Assembly: GCA_031266775.1 (NCBI GenBank)
Contig: JAISAQ010000087.1
Coordinates: 1 to 56,242 of the forward strand
Reading direction: 5' to 3'
DNA: 56,242 nt
Source of the DNA: Treponema sp.
GTDB lineage: Bacteria > Spirochaetota > Spirochaetia > Treponematales > Breznakiellaceae
Shown: positions 25,000 through 32,620 of the stretch, one piece after another
Position numbering within the stretch: the stretch's first letter is position 1
How the letters are laid out: each line of letters opens with the position of its first letter
Made by a program: the position numbers and the translations under genes
The notes under the pieces: model-generated
Databases searched by the model: none
What the model saw: the letters and a program-made list of their open reading frames with translations, nothing else
Told to the model about the DNA's origin: nothing

Positions 25000-25298
25000 A
25001 AACAGCTTTATTTTATATGAAACCCTCAATACGAGTCAAAAAAAATACTTGACAAATGAAAGAAGTGTATTTACAATAATGATAATTCAAAAGACAGAGT
25101 ATGAGCAGGGTTTAATGTGGTGAAAAGTTTTTTTACCGTATTTTACGAACGCGGTTCGATATTACCGAACGCTATGAACACGGTTCGTTAATGCCAAACA
25201 AAAGCTGTTCACAACACCGGCCGGGTTTTGGGAAAGGCTCAATATTATGCGAACAGGGCGTACAGCGCGTAAAATATGACGGATAATATGGGGCCGCT
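25000..25298 (+). promoter_or_regulatory. Promoter and long structured leader of the first GRE-locus importer
   Basis: The strong promoter is TTGACA (25049-25054), 17 bases, TACAAT (25072-25077). It predicts a 5' leader of about 215 bases before ATG 25299. The leader holds a CGAAC-GCG-GTTCG palindrome (25146-25158), a second CGAACGC (25166-25172) and a second CGGTTCG (25181-25187), and repeat B copy 4 (25204-25240). No protein-coding frame of interest is seen. The leader could hold a regulator site or an RNA control element. Confidence 0.6.
25204..25240 (-). repeat. Dispersed palindromic repeat B, copy 4
   Basis: Inverted repeat around CCGGCCGG with arms GCTGTTCACAACACCGG and CCGGGTTTTGGGAAAGGC. 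On the minus strand it resembles copy 1. It lies about 60 bases before the start of the first importer gene. Confidence 0.7.
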
Positions 25299-26216
25299 AT
25301 GAATTTATACGGCGCGCGGAAGCGTGAGACAGGAATTGTTACCGCTTTTTTTTCATTGCCCGCGGTTGTTTTACTCCTGGTGTATATCTATTATTCCGTA
25401 GGATACGCGTTTTTCCTCAGTTTTCACGAATGGAACGGCATCGCGCCGGTCAAAGATTTTGTAGGGCTCATGAACTGGAAGGAACTGGTTCGGGATAACG
25501 CGTTTATTGAGGCGTTCAAGCACAATATTTATATCGTGGTATGGTCGCTTGTTGTTCAGCAGCCCATTGCCATGGCTCTTGCCTTTATGCTGATAAGGGC
25601 GGGCCGGAAATCAACTCCCCTCAAGGTCATTTACTATCTGCCGTCCCTGTTTTCAACCGCTTCGGTGGGGGTGCTTTTTTCGTACATTTACTCTCCCCGG
25701 GACGGGATCTTCACCGCGATGGCGAGCGGAATCGCGACCGTCATGCAGGGCGCTCCTGTCAGAGTAACCGTGGATATGTTTCAGGTTGGAACCTCTCTTT
25801 TAAGCGTCTTTTCGGTAATCAGCTGGACCGCCATTCCCTTTTATATTTTGTTTTACATGGCGGCGATGAGCGGCATATCCACCGACATTTATGAAGCCGC
25901 GATAATTGACGGAGCCAGCCTGGGGCAGTATTTCTTCCGCATTATGCTTCCTTCGCTGAAATTTTCAATCCAGACCGCCTGTACACTTTCAATAATAGGT
26001 TCCCTCAAGTATTTTGATTTGATCTACATTATTACCGACGGAGGCCCCAGTTTTTCTTCCGAATTGATGGCGACTTACATGTTCAGGCAGACATTCCGTT
26101 TCCGCCAGATGGGGTACGGTTCGGCTACCGCGGGGGGGCTGTTTATCATAGTGGTTGTTTTTTCGCTTTTGGTTCTGTTTGTTTCCAATAAAATACTCAG
26201 GGAAAATGAAGAATGA
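25299..26216 (+). CDS. Sugar ABC transporter permease (MalF type), GRE locus importer 1
   Basis: This 305-residue permease has about six membrane segments, starting with VTAFFSLPAVVLLLVYIYYS near 14-33. The EAA-like loop reads YEAAIIDGASLGQYFF...LP. It is a close paralogue of the permease at 30880: both begin MNLY-AR and share YIYYSVGYAFFLSF and the MNW(K/R)EL segment. It overlaps the next permease by four bases (ATGA). It is driven by the promoter at 25049-25077. Ligand unknown. Confidence 0.93.
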   Translation: MNLYGARKRETGIVTAFFSLPAVVLLLVYIYYSVGYAFFLSFHEWNGIAPVKDFVGLMNWKELVRDNAFIEAFKHNIYIVVWSLVVQQPIAMALAFMLIRAGRKSTPLKVIYYLPSLFSTASVGVLFSYIYSPRDGIFTAMASGIATVMQGAPVRVTVDMFQVGTSLLSVFSVISWTAIPFYILFYMAAMSGISTDIYEAAIIDGASLGQYFFRIMLPSLKFSIQTACTLSIIGSLKYFDLIYIITDGGPSFSSELMATYMFRQTFRFRQMGYGSATAGGLFIIVVVFSLLVLFVSNKILRENEE

Positions 26217-27058
26217 TTGCCGGTAAATCAAGGACGCGTTATTTGTTTTTATATCTTGTCACGGGTTTTTTCGCGCTGTTTTACGCGGCCATCAGCCTGC
26301 TTCCCTTTTATTCAATGGCCCTGACATCCTTGAAGACCCAGAACGACTACGCCGTAAACGGCTTTTTCTCCCTTCCCCAGGTCTATGTGTTTTCCAATTA
26401 CAGGACCGTCATAAAAGACGGTATCTTCAATTATTTTAAAAACAGCGTCATTCTGGTAGTGGTTTCACTTACCCTGCTGCTCGTTATCAGCATGCTGGTA
26501 AGTTATCCCCTTTCACGGTTTTATTTCCGTCTTCGAAAGCCCATGATGTCGTTTTTTGTGGCAAGTCTTGCCATACCCATGCATGTTACCCTTATTCCCA
26601 TATACCTTTTGACCCGTACGCTGGGTATATATGACACGTATCCCGCGCTTATTATTCCCTATATAGCGTTCAATATTCCGATTACCGTATTTATCCTTGT
26701 TAATTTCATGAAGACTATTCCCCGGGAACTGGAAGACGCCGCTGAAATTGACGGCTGCGGCAAAGTCGGCATATTCAGCAATGTAATCGTTCCCCTGTCC
26801 GGCGCGGGCGTGGTGACCGTGGGGATTTATAACGCCATTAACATGTGGAACGAATTCACCTTTGCGCTGGTGCTGACCCAATCGGCGGCCATGCGTACCC
26901 TTCCCATGGCAGTGTGGAACTACAAGGGACAATATTCGGGAACCGTTCCCCTGATTTTTTGTGTTCTGCTGCTGTCGGTGGTTCCCATGATTATCGCCTA
27001 TGCCGTAGGCCAGGACAAACTGGTCCAGGGGATGATGGCGGGCGCGCTGAAAGGATGA
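26213..27058 (+). CDS. Sugar ABC transporter permease (MalG type), GRE locus importer 1
   Basis: This 281-residue permease carries the EAA loop LEDAAEIDGCGKVGIF...IVPL near 180-200 and ends in QGMMAGALKG, as expected of the MalG type. It is a close paralogue of the permease at 31779 (shared IPMHVTLIPIYLLTR, FNIPITV and MWNEF segments). Translation is coupled to the upstream permease through an ATGA overlap. A repeat B hairpin (27063-27096) lies right after the stop, before the binding-protein gene. Confidence 0.93.
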   Translation: MIAGKSRTRYLFLYLVTGFFALFYAAISLLPFYSMALTSLKTQNDYAVNGFFSLPQVYVFSNYRTVIKDGIFNYFKNSVILVVVSLTLLLVISMLVSYPLSRFYFRLRKPMMSFFVASLAIPMHVTLIPIYLLTRTLGIYDTYPALIIPYIAFNIPITVFILVNFMKTIPRELEDAAEIDGCGKVGIFSNVIVPLSGAGVVTVGIYNAINMWNEFTFALVLTQSAAMRTLPMAVWNYKGQYSGTVPLIFCVLLLSVVPMIIAYAVGQDKLVQGMMAGALKG

Positions 27059-27062
27059 AAAA

Positions 27063-27096
27063 CGTCTTCGAAACCCCGTCCGGGTTTTCGGGGACG
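27063..27096 (-). repeat. Dispersed palindromic repeat B, copy 5 (variant)
   Basis: Inverted repeat CGTCTTCGAAACCCCG / TCCGGGTTTTCGGGGACG located five bases after the permease stop, in the 137-base gap before the binding-protein gene. It shares the GAAACCC...GGGTTTTC core of family B. Confidence 0.65.
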
Positions 27097-27195
27097 ATGG
27101 ATAAAGATATGTGTCTACCTGTTTCCGGAAAGCTGCCGGGAATAAAGATAGAGGCGCAATTTTTGCGTACAAGTTTGAGAAGAAGAGGTATAATT

Positions 27196-28506
27196 ATGAA
27201 ACAGTCAAGCAGGGCCATAATACTGGGCACGGTATTGTTTGTAGCGCTTGCCCTGTCGGCTTATGCCGGGCCGGGACAGGATGGAAACGCGTCGGGAAAG
27301 AAGACCATATCATTTTGGAAGGTCATCTCTCCTCCGGCTTATGATGACAATATCAAGGCAAATATAACCCGGTTTGAAAAAGATAATCCCGATTTTGCCG
27401 TGGAGCAGACGTATCTGCAAAACGAAGATTACAAGGCAAAAATTGTTATCGCGCTGGGTTCCAATACGGCTCCCGACATATTTACGACATGGACGGGCGG
27501 CGGCATGATCGAATATGTCAAATCCAGTCTGATCATCCCCCTGACAAAGTATATGAATACTCCCTATCAAAGTCTTCCCGCATACAAGGATTATTTCATG
27601 GAAGGCGGCATAAATCAGGCAACGTATCAGAACGATGTCTGGGCAACCCCCGGATTGAACGCTTCCGTCCTGTTTGTCTGGTACAGTAAAAAAATATACG
27701 ACAGGCTGGGGCTTAAAATTCCCGCTACCCTTGCCGAACTTGAAGCCAACTGTGATAAAATACGCGCCGCGGGCATTGTTCCCTTTGGATTGGCAAACAA
27801 GGCGAAATATCACGCGTCCTTTTACTATATGCTCCTGGTTGACCGCTACGGCGGCCCCCAGGTTTTCCAGAATGCGGCCAACCGGATAAATGGCGGGACG
27901 TTTAATGATCCGGCGTTCACCTGGGCATCACGGAAAATGCAGGAATGGGCCCGAAAAGGATATTTCCCCGAAGGCTATAACAGCCTTGACGGCGAGGCCG
28001 ATGTACACCGCAGGATGTTCTACAACCAGGAAGCGGCCATGCTGATTGAAGGGTCGTGGACTGTGGCGAATTTAATGTCTGACGGACAGAACATTAACGA
28101 TTATGGCCTGTTCCCGTTCCCCGTTGTTGAAGGCGGCAGAGGCTCGATAAACGGCATGGTAGGTACCATTGGCGATTCCTTCTATTGTATCAATTCAAGG
28201 GCGAAGTACCCTGATGAATCCTTTAAGCTTATTCAGTATCTTGTTGATGAAGCCGCGATAAAAGGGTTTGTGTCAGGCGGCGGTACTCCTCCTACGAAGA
28301 ATGCCAGTGCGGGCGATCCCCTCAGCGAGGATGTCCTCAAGTATCTGAAAGCAAGCACCAGCACCCAGCTCTGGTACGATCAGTACCTGCCCAGCGCCAT
28401 GGCCGAAGTGCACAAGGATTCCCTTCAGTCCATGGTGGGCCTGACCATTACGCCTGAACAGTACAACCAGGCTATGGAAGAAGCCGCACGGCGGTATCTG
28501 AAATAA
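27196..28506 (+). CDS. Sugar ABC transporter substrate-binding protein, GRE locus importer 1
   Basis: This 436-residue periplasmic binding protein has a signal peptide (about 1-23, ALSAYAG) and no lipobox Cys. It shows the family-1 fold with LQNEDYKAKIVIALGS, NTAPDIFTTWTGGGMIEY, MQEWARKGYFPEGYNSLDGEA and LWYDQYLPSAMAE. Most of these blocks recur nearly unchanged in the binding protein at 35200, so the two importers probably arose by duplication and bind related ligands. ATG 27196 follows an AGAGG box; the frame is open far upstream into the permease gene, but the signal peptide fixes the start. A strong terminator follows. Confidence 0.93.
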   Translation: MKQSSRAIILGTVLFVALALSAYAGPGQDGNASGKKTISFWKVISPPAYDDNIKANITRFEKDNPDFAVEQTYLQNEDYKAKIVIALGSNTAPDIFTTWTGGGMIEYVKSSLIIPLTKYMNTPYQSLPAYKDYFMEGGINQATYQNDVWATPGLNASVLFVWYSKKIYDRLGLKIPATLAELEANCDKIRAAGIVPFGLANKAKYHASFYYMLLVDRYGGPQVFQNAANRINGGTFNDPAFTWASRKMQEWARKGYFPEGYNSLDGEADVHRRMFYNQEAAMLIEGSWTVANLMSDGQNINDYGLFPFPVVEGGRGSINGMVGTIGDSFYCINSRAKYPDESFKLIQYLVDEAAIKGFVSGGGTPPTKNASAGDPLSEDVLKYLKASTSTQLWYDQYLPSAMAEVHKDSLQSMVGLTITPEQYNQAMEEAARRYLK

Positions 28507-28514
28507 TTTCCGGG

Positions 28515-28556
28515 AGCCTCCAAAAACAGGACTTGTTTTTGGAGGCTTGTTTTTTG
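28515..28556 (+). terminator. Rho-independent terminator after importer 1
   Basis: Perfect 14-bp stem AGCCTCCAAAAACA (28515-28528) and TGTTTTTGGAGGCT (28534-28547) around a 5-base loop, followed by TGTTTTTT. It separates importer 1 from the glycyl radical enzyme gene, which has its own promoter. Confidence 0.93.
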
Positions 28557-28573
28557 GATTGTGAAAAAAATGC

Positions 28574-28602
28574 TTGACAAACGGAAAGAGTGCATTTAAG
28601 CT
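28574..28602 (+). promoter_or_regulatory. Promoter of the glycyl radical enzyme gene
   Basis: TTGACA (28574-28579), 17 bases, TAAGCT (28597-28602). From the preceding C through the spacer it closely resembles the promoter at 25049-25077 (both contain TTGACAAA, then AGTG, then ATTTA at identical spacing, with only transitions between them), suggesting a shared regulator. Confidence 0.6.
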
Positions 28603-28669
28603 CCTTTTCGAGGAAGAAGGCGGCCGTCCGCCCGAAAAAAATTATGGCGCCGAAAGGGGAAATACGACG

Positions 28670-30871
28670 ATGAAATTATCGCAAACCGTTCTGGAAAAAG
28701 AAAAAAGGGTAAGGCAGCACGCCGAAGACGCCGTTTTGCAGCCCATATATGAATCTTCAAAGTACGCTTATGAAGAACTCTATAAAGATTTACCCATGTG
28801 GGAAAGAACCGCGCGTTCTGTGGCGTATCAATTTGATCATCAGATTATTGATGTTGAAGATGATGATGTGGTAGTAGGACGGTACAATTTCAAGAAATTT
28901 CTTCCCGGCACCGTTCCGGGCCAGCATCCCAGAAAAACGCACACCGACGGCACGTATCTTTTTGGGCTGGCCCATAGAGCCATGTACGAGGAAGTGGCAA
29001 AAAAATACCCGTATATGCGCTCCGACTATGTAGAGTGCGGGCTTCACGCCGATGCTTTCTGGAACGGCCACGAGGCCCATGCCTTTCAAATTGTGCTGCA
29101 CATGGGCTGGCAGGGCATGCGCGATTTGGCCGAACGCAGCTTAGCCCGTTCAAAAGATCCGAAATCCGGGGAATTTTACCGCGGTTTGATTATTACGCTG
29201 GATGCCCTTGTACGCTATAACGATCGTTATGTGGAAGAGCTTGAAAAAAGGGGCATGAAAAAACAGGCCGAAATCTGCCGCCGCGTTCCCCGTTATCCCG
29301 CGGCAAATTTCCGCGAGGCGGTGCAGTGTATCAATATGGTTTATTTTACCGTAACGCAGGAGGCAAGCGGTACCTGGGGGCCGGGATGGATTGATTATTA
29401 CCTGTGGCCGTACCTTGAAAAGGATCTTAAGCTTGGAATAATTACCGAAGAGGAAGCGTATGATCTTTGCGGGTATCTTTTGATACAGCTGGACAGCCGT
29501 ATCTGCATGGATGAGGAACATAACGATACTGTTAATCTTGGCGGCAGTCATCCAAACGGGGTCCCCGCGGTAAGCCCGCTTACCTATATGTTCGCCAACG
29601 CGGTAACGGAGCTGGATATTACCAGCCTTCTGGTATATATCAAAATGCCCGCCGATCCCCCGGAGGGATTTATTGAATTTGCCGCCGACTGGCTCATACG
29701 GGGCAGAAACAGGGGGCAGATTCTCAGCGACAAGGCGATAGCGGGGGCTCTTGCGTACCGGGGAACTCCTTATCACGAAGCCCTTTCCTATACGTCAAAC
29801 GGCTGTATGGAAATTTCCTGTTCAAACGCCAACAGCGATCTCCTCCTCTGCGGCTGGTTTAACATGCCCAAATTTGTTGAACTTGCCGTAACGGGAAACA
29901 GGGACCTCGTAAACGGAAAAACCTATGATTCCCTGCATTACAGGGGGCTTGAACACTGCGGTTCCTGGGATGAATTTTACGCTGATTTTCTTGCCGAAAG
30001 CCGCCGTATTCTGCTTGAGTATTTTGACTGCATAGACATTTTGAGCAAGTACAGCGCCATATACCGGCCCACGTATTACGCCAGTTCCATGCTGAATGAC
30101 TGCATGCTGAGGGGGCGGAACATGTCGGACGGCGGGACCAGGTACAACGACTACGGCGTGTCTCCTGTGGGCATAGGTACGGCGGCGGATTATTTGTACG
30201 GCATAAAAAAGGCGGTTTTTGACGATCGTTTCTGTTCCGCCCCGGAGATGGTTGCCGCGCTGGAATCGAATTTTGAGGGCCGCGAAGTCTTGCGGCAGAA
30301 GCTGCTGAATATACCCAAATTCGGAGAGGACAATGAAGAGTCCGACGCTCTGGCGGTACGGTATGTCAATGACATGTGTGATATTTATGAGTCTTATGAA
30401 AACAGGCTTGGCGGCGTAGTAAAGCCGGTGGTGTTTACCTTTGTCTGGGCAAATAAATGCGCCATGCACCTCGGCGCAATGGCCGATGGTTCTTTTGCGC
30501 ATACGGCCGTTTCCCAGGGAACGACGCCCGCGAGCCATTCCATGAAGGCGGGCGTTACGGCGGCTATACTTTCAAACTGCAAGCTCCCGATGCACCGTTT
30601 TTCGGGCGGCGGATCGTCAATGTGGGATTTTGATCCCTCGTGGATTAACTCGCGGCTTAACGGCCAGTTTCTTTCCGCGTTTCTGTCGCTTGGAGGGCAG
30701 ATGTACCAGGGGAATTCTTCTTCGGACCCCGAAGAACTCCTTAAAGCCCAGAAGGATCCCAACAGTTACACGCATGTGCTGGTGCGGGTCGGCGGTTTTT
30801 CCGCGCATTTTGTCGATCTTGATCGTGACATACAGGATGACATACTTGCCCGTTACCGCCATCATGCATAG
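28670..30871 (+). CDS. Divergent glycyl radical enzyme (PFL/diol-dehydratase superfamily)
   Basis: This oxygen-sensitive radical enzyme has 733 residues. Seen: a C-terminal glycyl radical motif RVGGFSA with the radical Gly at 709, 24 residues from the end; a thiyl-radical Cys379 in NGCMEIS with Glu381, the Cys-x-Glu arrangement of glycerol/propanediol-type eliminases; and GGTRYNDYG plus YLYGIKKAVFDD, family landmarks. The normally conserved PDGR.A..PLADG.SP loop is replaced by ADGSFAHTAVSQGTTP, and the protein is shorter than typical diol dehydratases (about 780-790). ATG 28670 follows AAAGGGG. Its activase is encoded at 36612. Chemistry of the elimination type (C-O cleavage of a polyol or sugar derivative) is inferred from Cys-x-Glu and context; it is clearly not a canonical pyruvate formate-lyase, which has adjacent cysteines. 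Confidence 0.9.
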   Translation: MKLSQTVLEKEKRVRQHAEDAVLQPIYESSKYAYEELYKDLPMWERTARSVAYQFDHQIIDVEDDDVVVGRYNFKKFLPGTVPGQHPRKTHTDGTYLFGLAHRAMYEEVAKKYPYMRSDYVECGLHADAFWNGHEAHAFQIVLHMGWQGMRDLAERSLARSKDPKSGEFYRGLIITLDALVRYNDRYVEELEKRGMKKQAEICRRVPRYPAANFREAVQCINMVYFTVTQEASGTWGPGWIDYYLWPYLEKDLKLGIITEEEAYDLCGYLLIQLDSRICMDEEHNDTVNLGGSHPNGVPAVSPLTYMFANAVTELDITSLLVYIKMPADPPEGFIEFAADWLIRGRNRGQILSDKAIAGALAYRGTPYHEALSYTSNGCMEISCSNANSDLLLCGWFNMPKFVELAVTGNRDLVNGKTYDSLHYRGLEHCGSWDEFYADFLAESRRILLEYFDCIDILSKYSAIYRPTYYASSMLNDCMLRGRNMSDGGTRYNDYGVSPVGIGTAADYLYGIKKAVFDDRFCSAPEMVAALESNFEGREVLRQKLLNIPKFGEDNEESDALAVRYVNDMCDIYESYENRLGGVVKPVVFTFVWANKCAMHLGAMADGSFAHTAVSQGTTPASHSMKAGVTAAILSNCKLPMHRFSGGGSSMWDFDPSWINSRLNGQFLSAFLSLGGQMYQGNSSSDPEELLKAQKDPNSYTHVLVRVGGFSAHFVDLDRDIQDDILARYRHHA

Positions 30872-30879
30872 GAGGAACC

Positions 30880-31782
30880 GTGAATCTGTATAACGCGCGG
30901 CGGCGGGAGATATTTTTTGTCTCCGCGCTGTTTTTGGTGCCGGCGGTTTTTCTTCTTCTGGTGTATATTTATTATTCTGTCGGGTACGCGTTTTTTCTGA
31001 GTTTTCGGGACTGGAACGGAATAGATCCGGTAAAGCGGTTCGTTGAGATGATGAACTGGAGGGAGCTGCTGAGGGACCCGTCGTTTACGGGGGCCATCAG
31101 GCACAATCTCTTGATTATTGTCATGTCTCTTGTTATCCAGCAGCCGATAGCGATAGCCCTGGCGTTTATGCTGGACAGAATGGGGCCGCGCTCGGGCCCC
31201 CTCAGGGTCGTGTATTATTTCCCCGCGTTATTTTCCACGGCCGCGGTCGGAATGCTTTTTACGTTTATTTATTCGCCCCGCAACGGCATTTTTACAACCA
31301 TTTCACGGATATTCGGCGGCGGTATTGTGGATCTTCTTGGCAATCCGTCAATGTCGCTTATGGGCGTGTTTACCGTTATCTGCTGGACGGCGATACCTTT
31401 TTACATGCTTTTTTACCGCGCTGTTTTATCCGCCATGGATACCGAAATTTACGAAGCGTCGCTTATAGACGGCGCCACGCTTTCACAGTATTTTTTTCGC
31501 ATTGTACTGCCCATGATAAAGGTGTCTATACAGACGGCCTGTACCCTTTCCATGATAGGTTCATTGAAATATTTTGACCTTGTGTACATCATGACCGAAG
31601 GGGGCCCGAATTCGTCTTCCGAACTGATGGCGACCTATATGTACCGCATGACCTTCCGTTTCAGGCGCATGGGATACGGGTCCTCAATCGCCTCCGGCAT
31701 GTTTATCATCGTCGTCCTGTTTTCACTGCTCTTTCTTTTTATTTCCAATATAATCATGAAGGAAAACGGTAAAAAAGCATGA
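30880..31782 (+). CDS. Sugar ABC transporter permease (MalF type), GRE locus importer 2
   Basis: This 300-residue permease is a paralogue of the one at 25299, with the same MNLY-AR-RE start, YIYYSVGYAFFLSF membrane segment and EAA loop (YEASLIDGATLSQYFF). The GTG start at 30880 has an AGGAGG box and lies eight bases after the glycyl radical enzyme stop, so enzyme and importer 2 are cotranscribed. It overlaps the next permease by four bases. Confidence 0.93.
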   Translation: MNLYNARRREIFFVSALFLVPAVFLLLVYIYYSVGYAFFLSFRDWNGIDPVKRFVEMMNWRELLRDPSFTGAIRHNLLIIVMSLVIQQPIAIALAFMLDRMGPRSGPLRVVYYFPALFSTAAVGMLFTFIYSPRNGIFTTISRIFGGGIVDLLGNPSMSLMGVFTVICWTAIPFYMLFYRAVLSAMDTEIYEASLIDGATLSQYFFRIVLPMIKVSIQTACTLSMIGSLKYFDLVYIMTEGGPNSSSELMATYMYRMTFRFRRMGYGSSIASGMFIIVVLFSLLFLFISNIIMKENGKKA

Positions 31783-32618
31783 AAAAATTCAAAGCCCGGC
31801 GGCTGCCCGTATATATTATCACCGGTCTTTTTGCCTTTGTATGGACGCTTGTCAGCCTTCTGCCTTTTTATCTTATGATTATGTCGTCATTCAAGTCGCA
31901 GCCCGATTACGGAAGAAATGGTTTTTTTTCTTTTCCCCGGGAGTTCATGTTTTCAAATTATGTCCGCGTAGTTAAAGACGGCATATTTACCTACTTCAGA
32001 AACAGTCTTGTCGTAACGGTAGTCGCGCTTGTGGCGCTGCTCTTTCTAAGCCTGTGCGCGGCCTATCCGCTTTCGCGCTTCCGTTTCCGCCTTAAGGCGC
32101 CCCTCAATTCATTTTTCGTCGCCAGCATGGCGATTCCCATGCACGTAACCCTTATTCCCATCTACCTCCTAACGAGGGCTCTGGGAATGTACGACAAACT
32201 GCAGGGGCTGATTGTTCCCTATGTCGCCTTTAATATACCTATTACCGTTTATATTCTGGTAAATTTTATGAAGACGATTCCCCTTGAACTGGAAGACGCC
32301 GCGGAAATTGACGGCTGCGGTAAAATCGGCGTCTTCGCGAATGTCATCGTTCCGCTGACCGGTTCGGGCCTTGTAACGGTGGCGATTTACGACGCGATTT
32401 CAATGTGGAACGAATTCAGTTTTGCCCTTGTCTTGATGCAGTCAAGGACAATGCGCACGCTGCCTCTGGCAGTCTGGAATTACAAGGGCCAGTACTCCTC
32501 TTCCGTTCCTCTTGTTCTTTGCGTGTTGTTTATGTCCGTGCTTCCGATGATTATCGCCTATGCCGTAGGGCAGGACAAACTCGTCAAGGGGATGATAGCG
32601 GGAGCCATAAAGGGTTAA
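31779..32618 (+). CDS. Sugar ABC transporter permease (MalG type), GRE locus importer 2
   Basis: This 279-residue MalG-type permease is a paralogue of the one at 26213, with the EAA loop LEDAAEIDGCGKIGVF...IVPL and the C-terminus KGMIAGAIKG. The ATG overlaps the upstream permease stop. Two bases separate its stop from the IlvD/Edd dehydratase start, so import and catabolism are in one transcript. Confidence 0.93.
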   Translation: MKKFKARRLPVYIITGLFAFVWTLVSLLPFYLMIMSSFKSQPDYGRNGFFSFPREFMFSNYVRVVKDGIFTYFRNSLVVTVVALVALLFLSLCAAYPLSRFRFRLKAPLNSFFVASMAIPMHVTLIPIYLLTRALGMYDKLQGLIVPYVAFNIPITVYILVNFMKTIPLELEDAAEIDGCGKIGVFANVIVPLTGSGLVTVAIYDAISMWNEFSFALVLMQSRTMRTLPLAVWNYKGQYSSSVPLVLCVLFMSVLPMIIAYAVGQDKLVKGMIAGAIKG

Positions 32619-32620
32619 AC

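Noticed and set aside
26845..27195. Open frame upstream of the first GRE-locus binding protein
   Set aside because: It lies within the permease gene and the following gap; the signal peptide and ribosome binding site place the start at 27196.
28670..30871. Pyruvate formate-lyase assignment for the glycyl radical enzyme
   Set aside because: Adjacent active-site cysteines of pyruvate formate-lyase are absent; there is a single Cys in a Cys-x-Glu motif as in eliminases.
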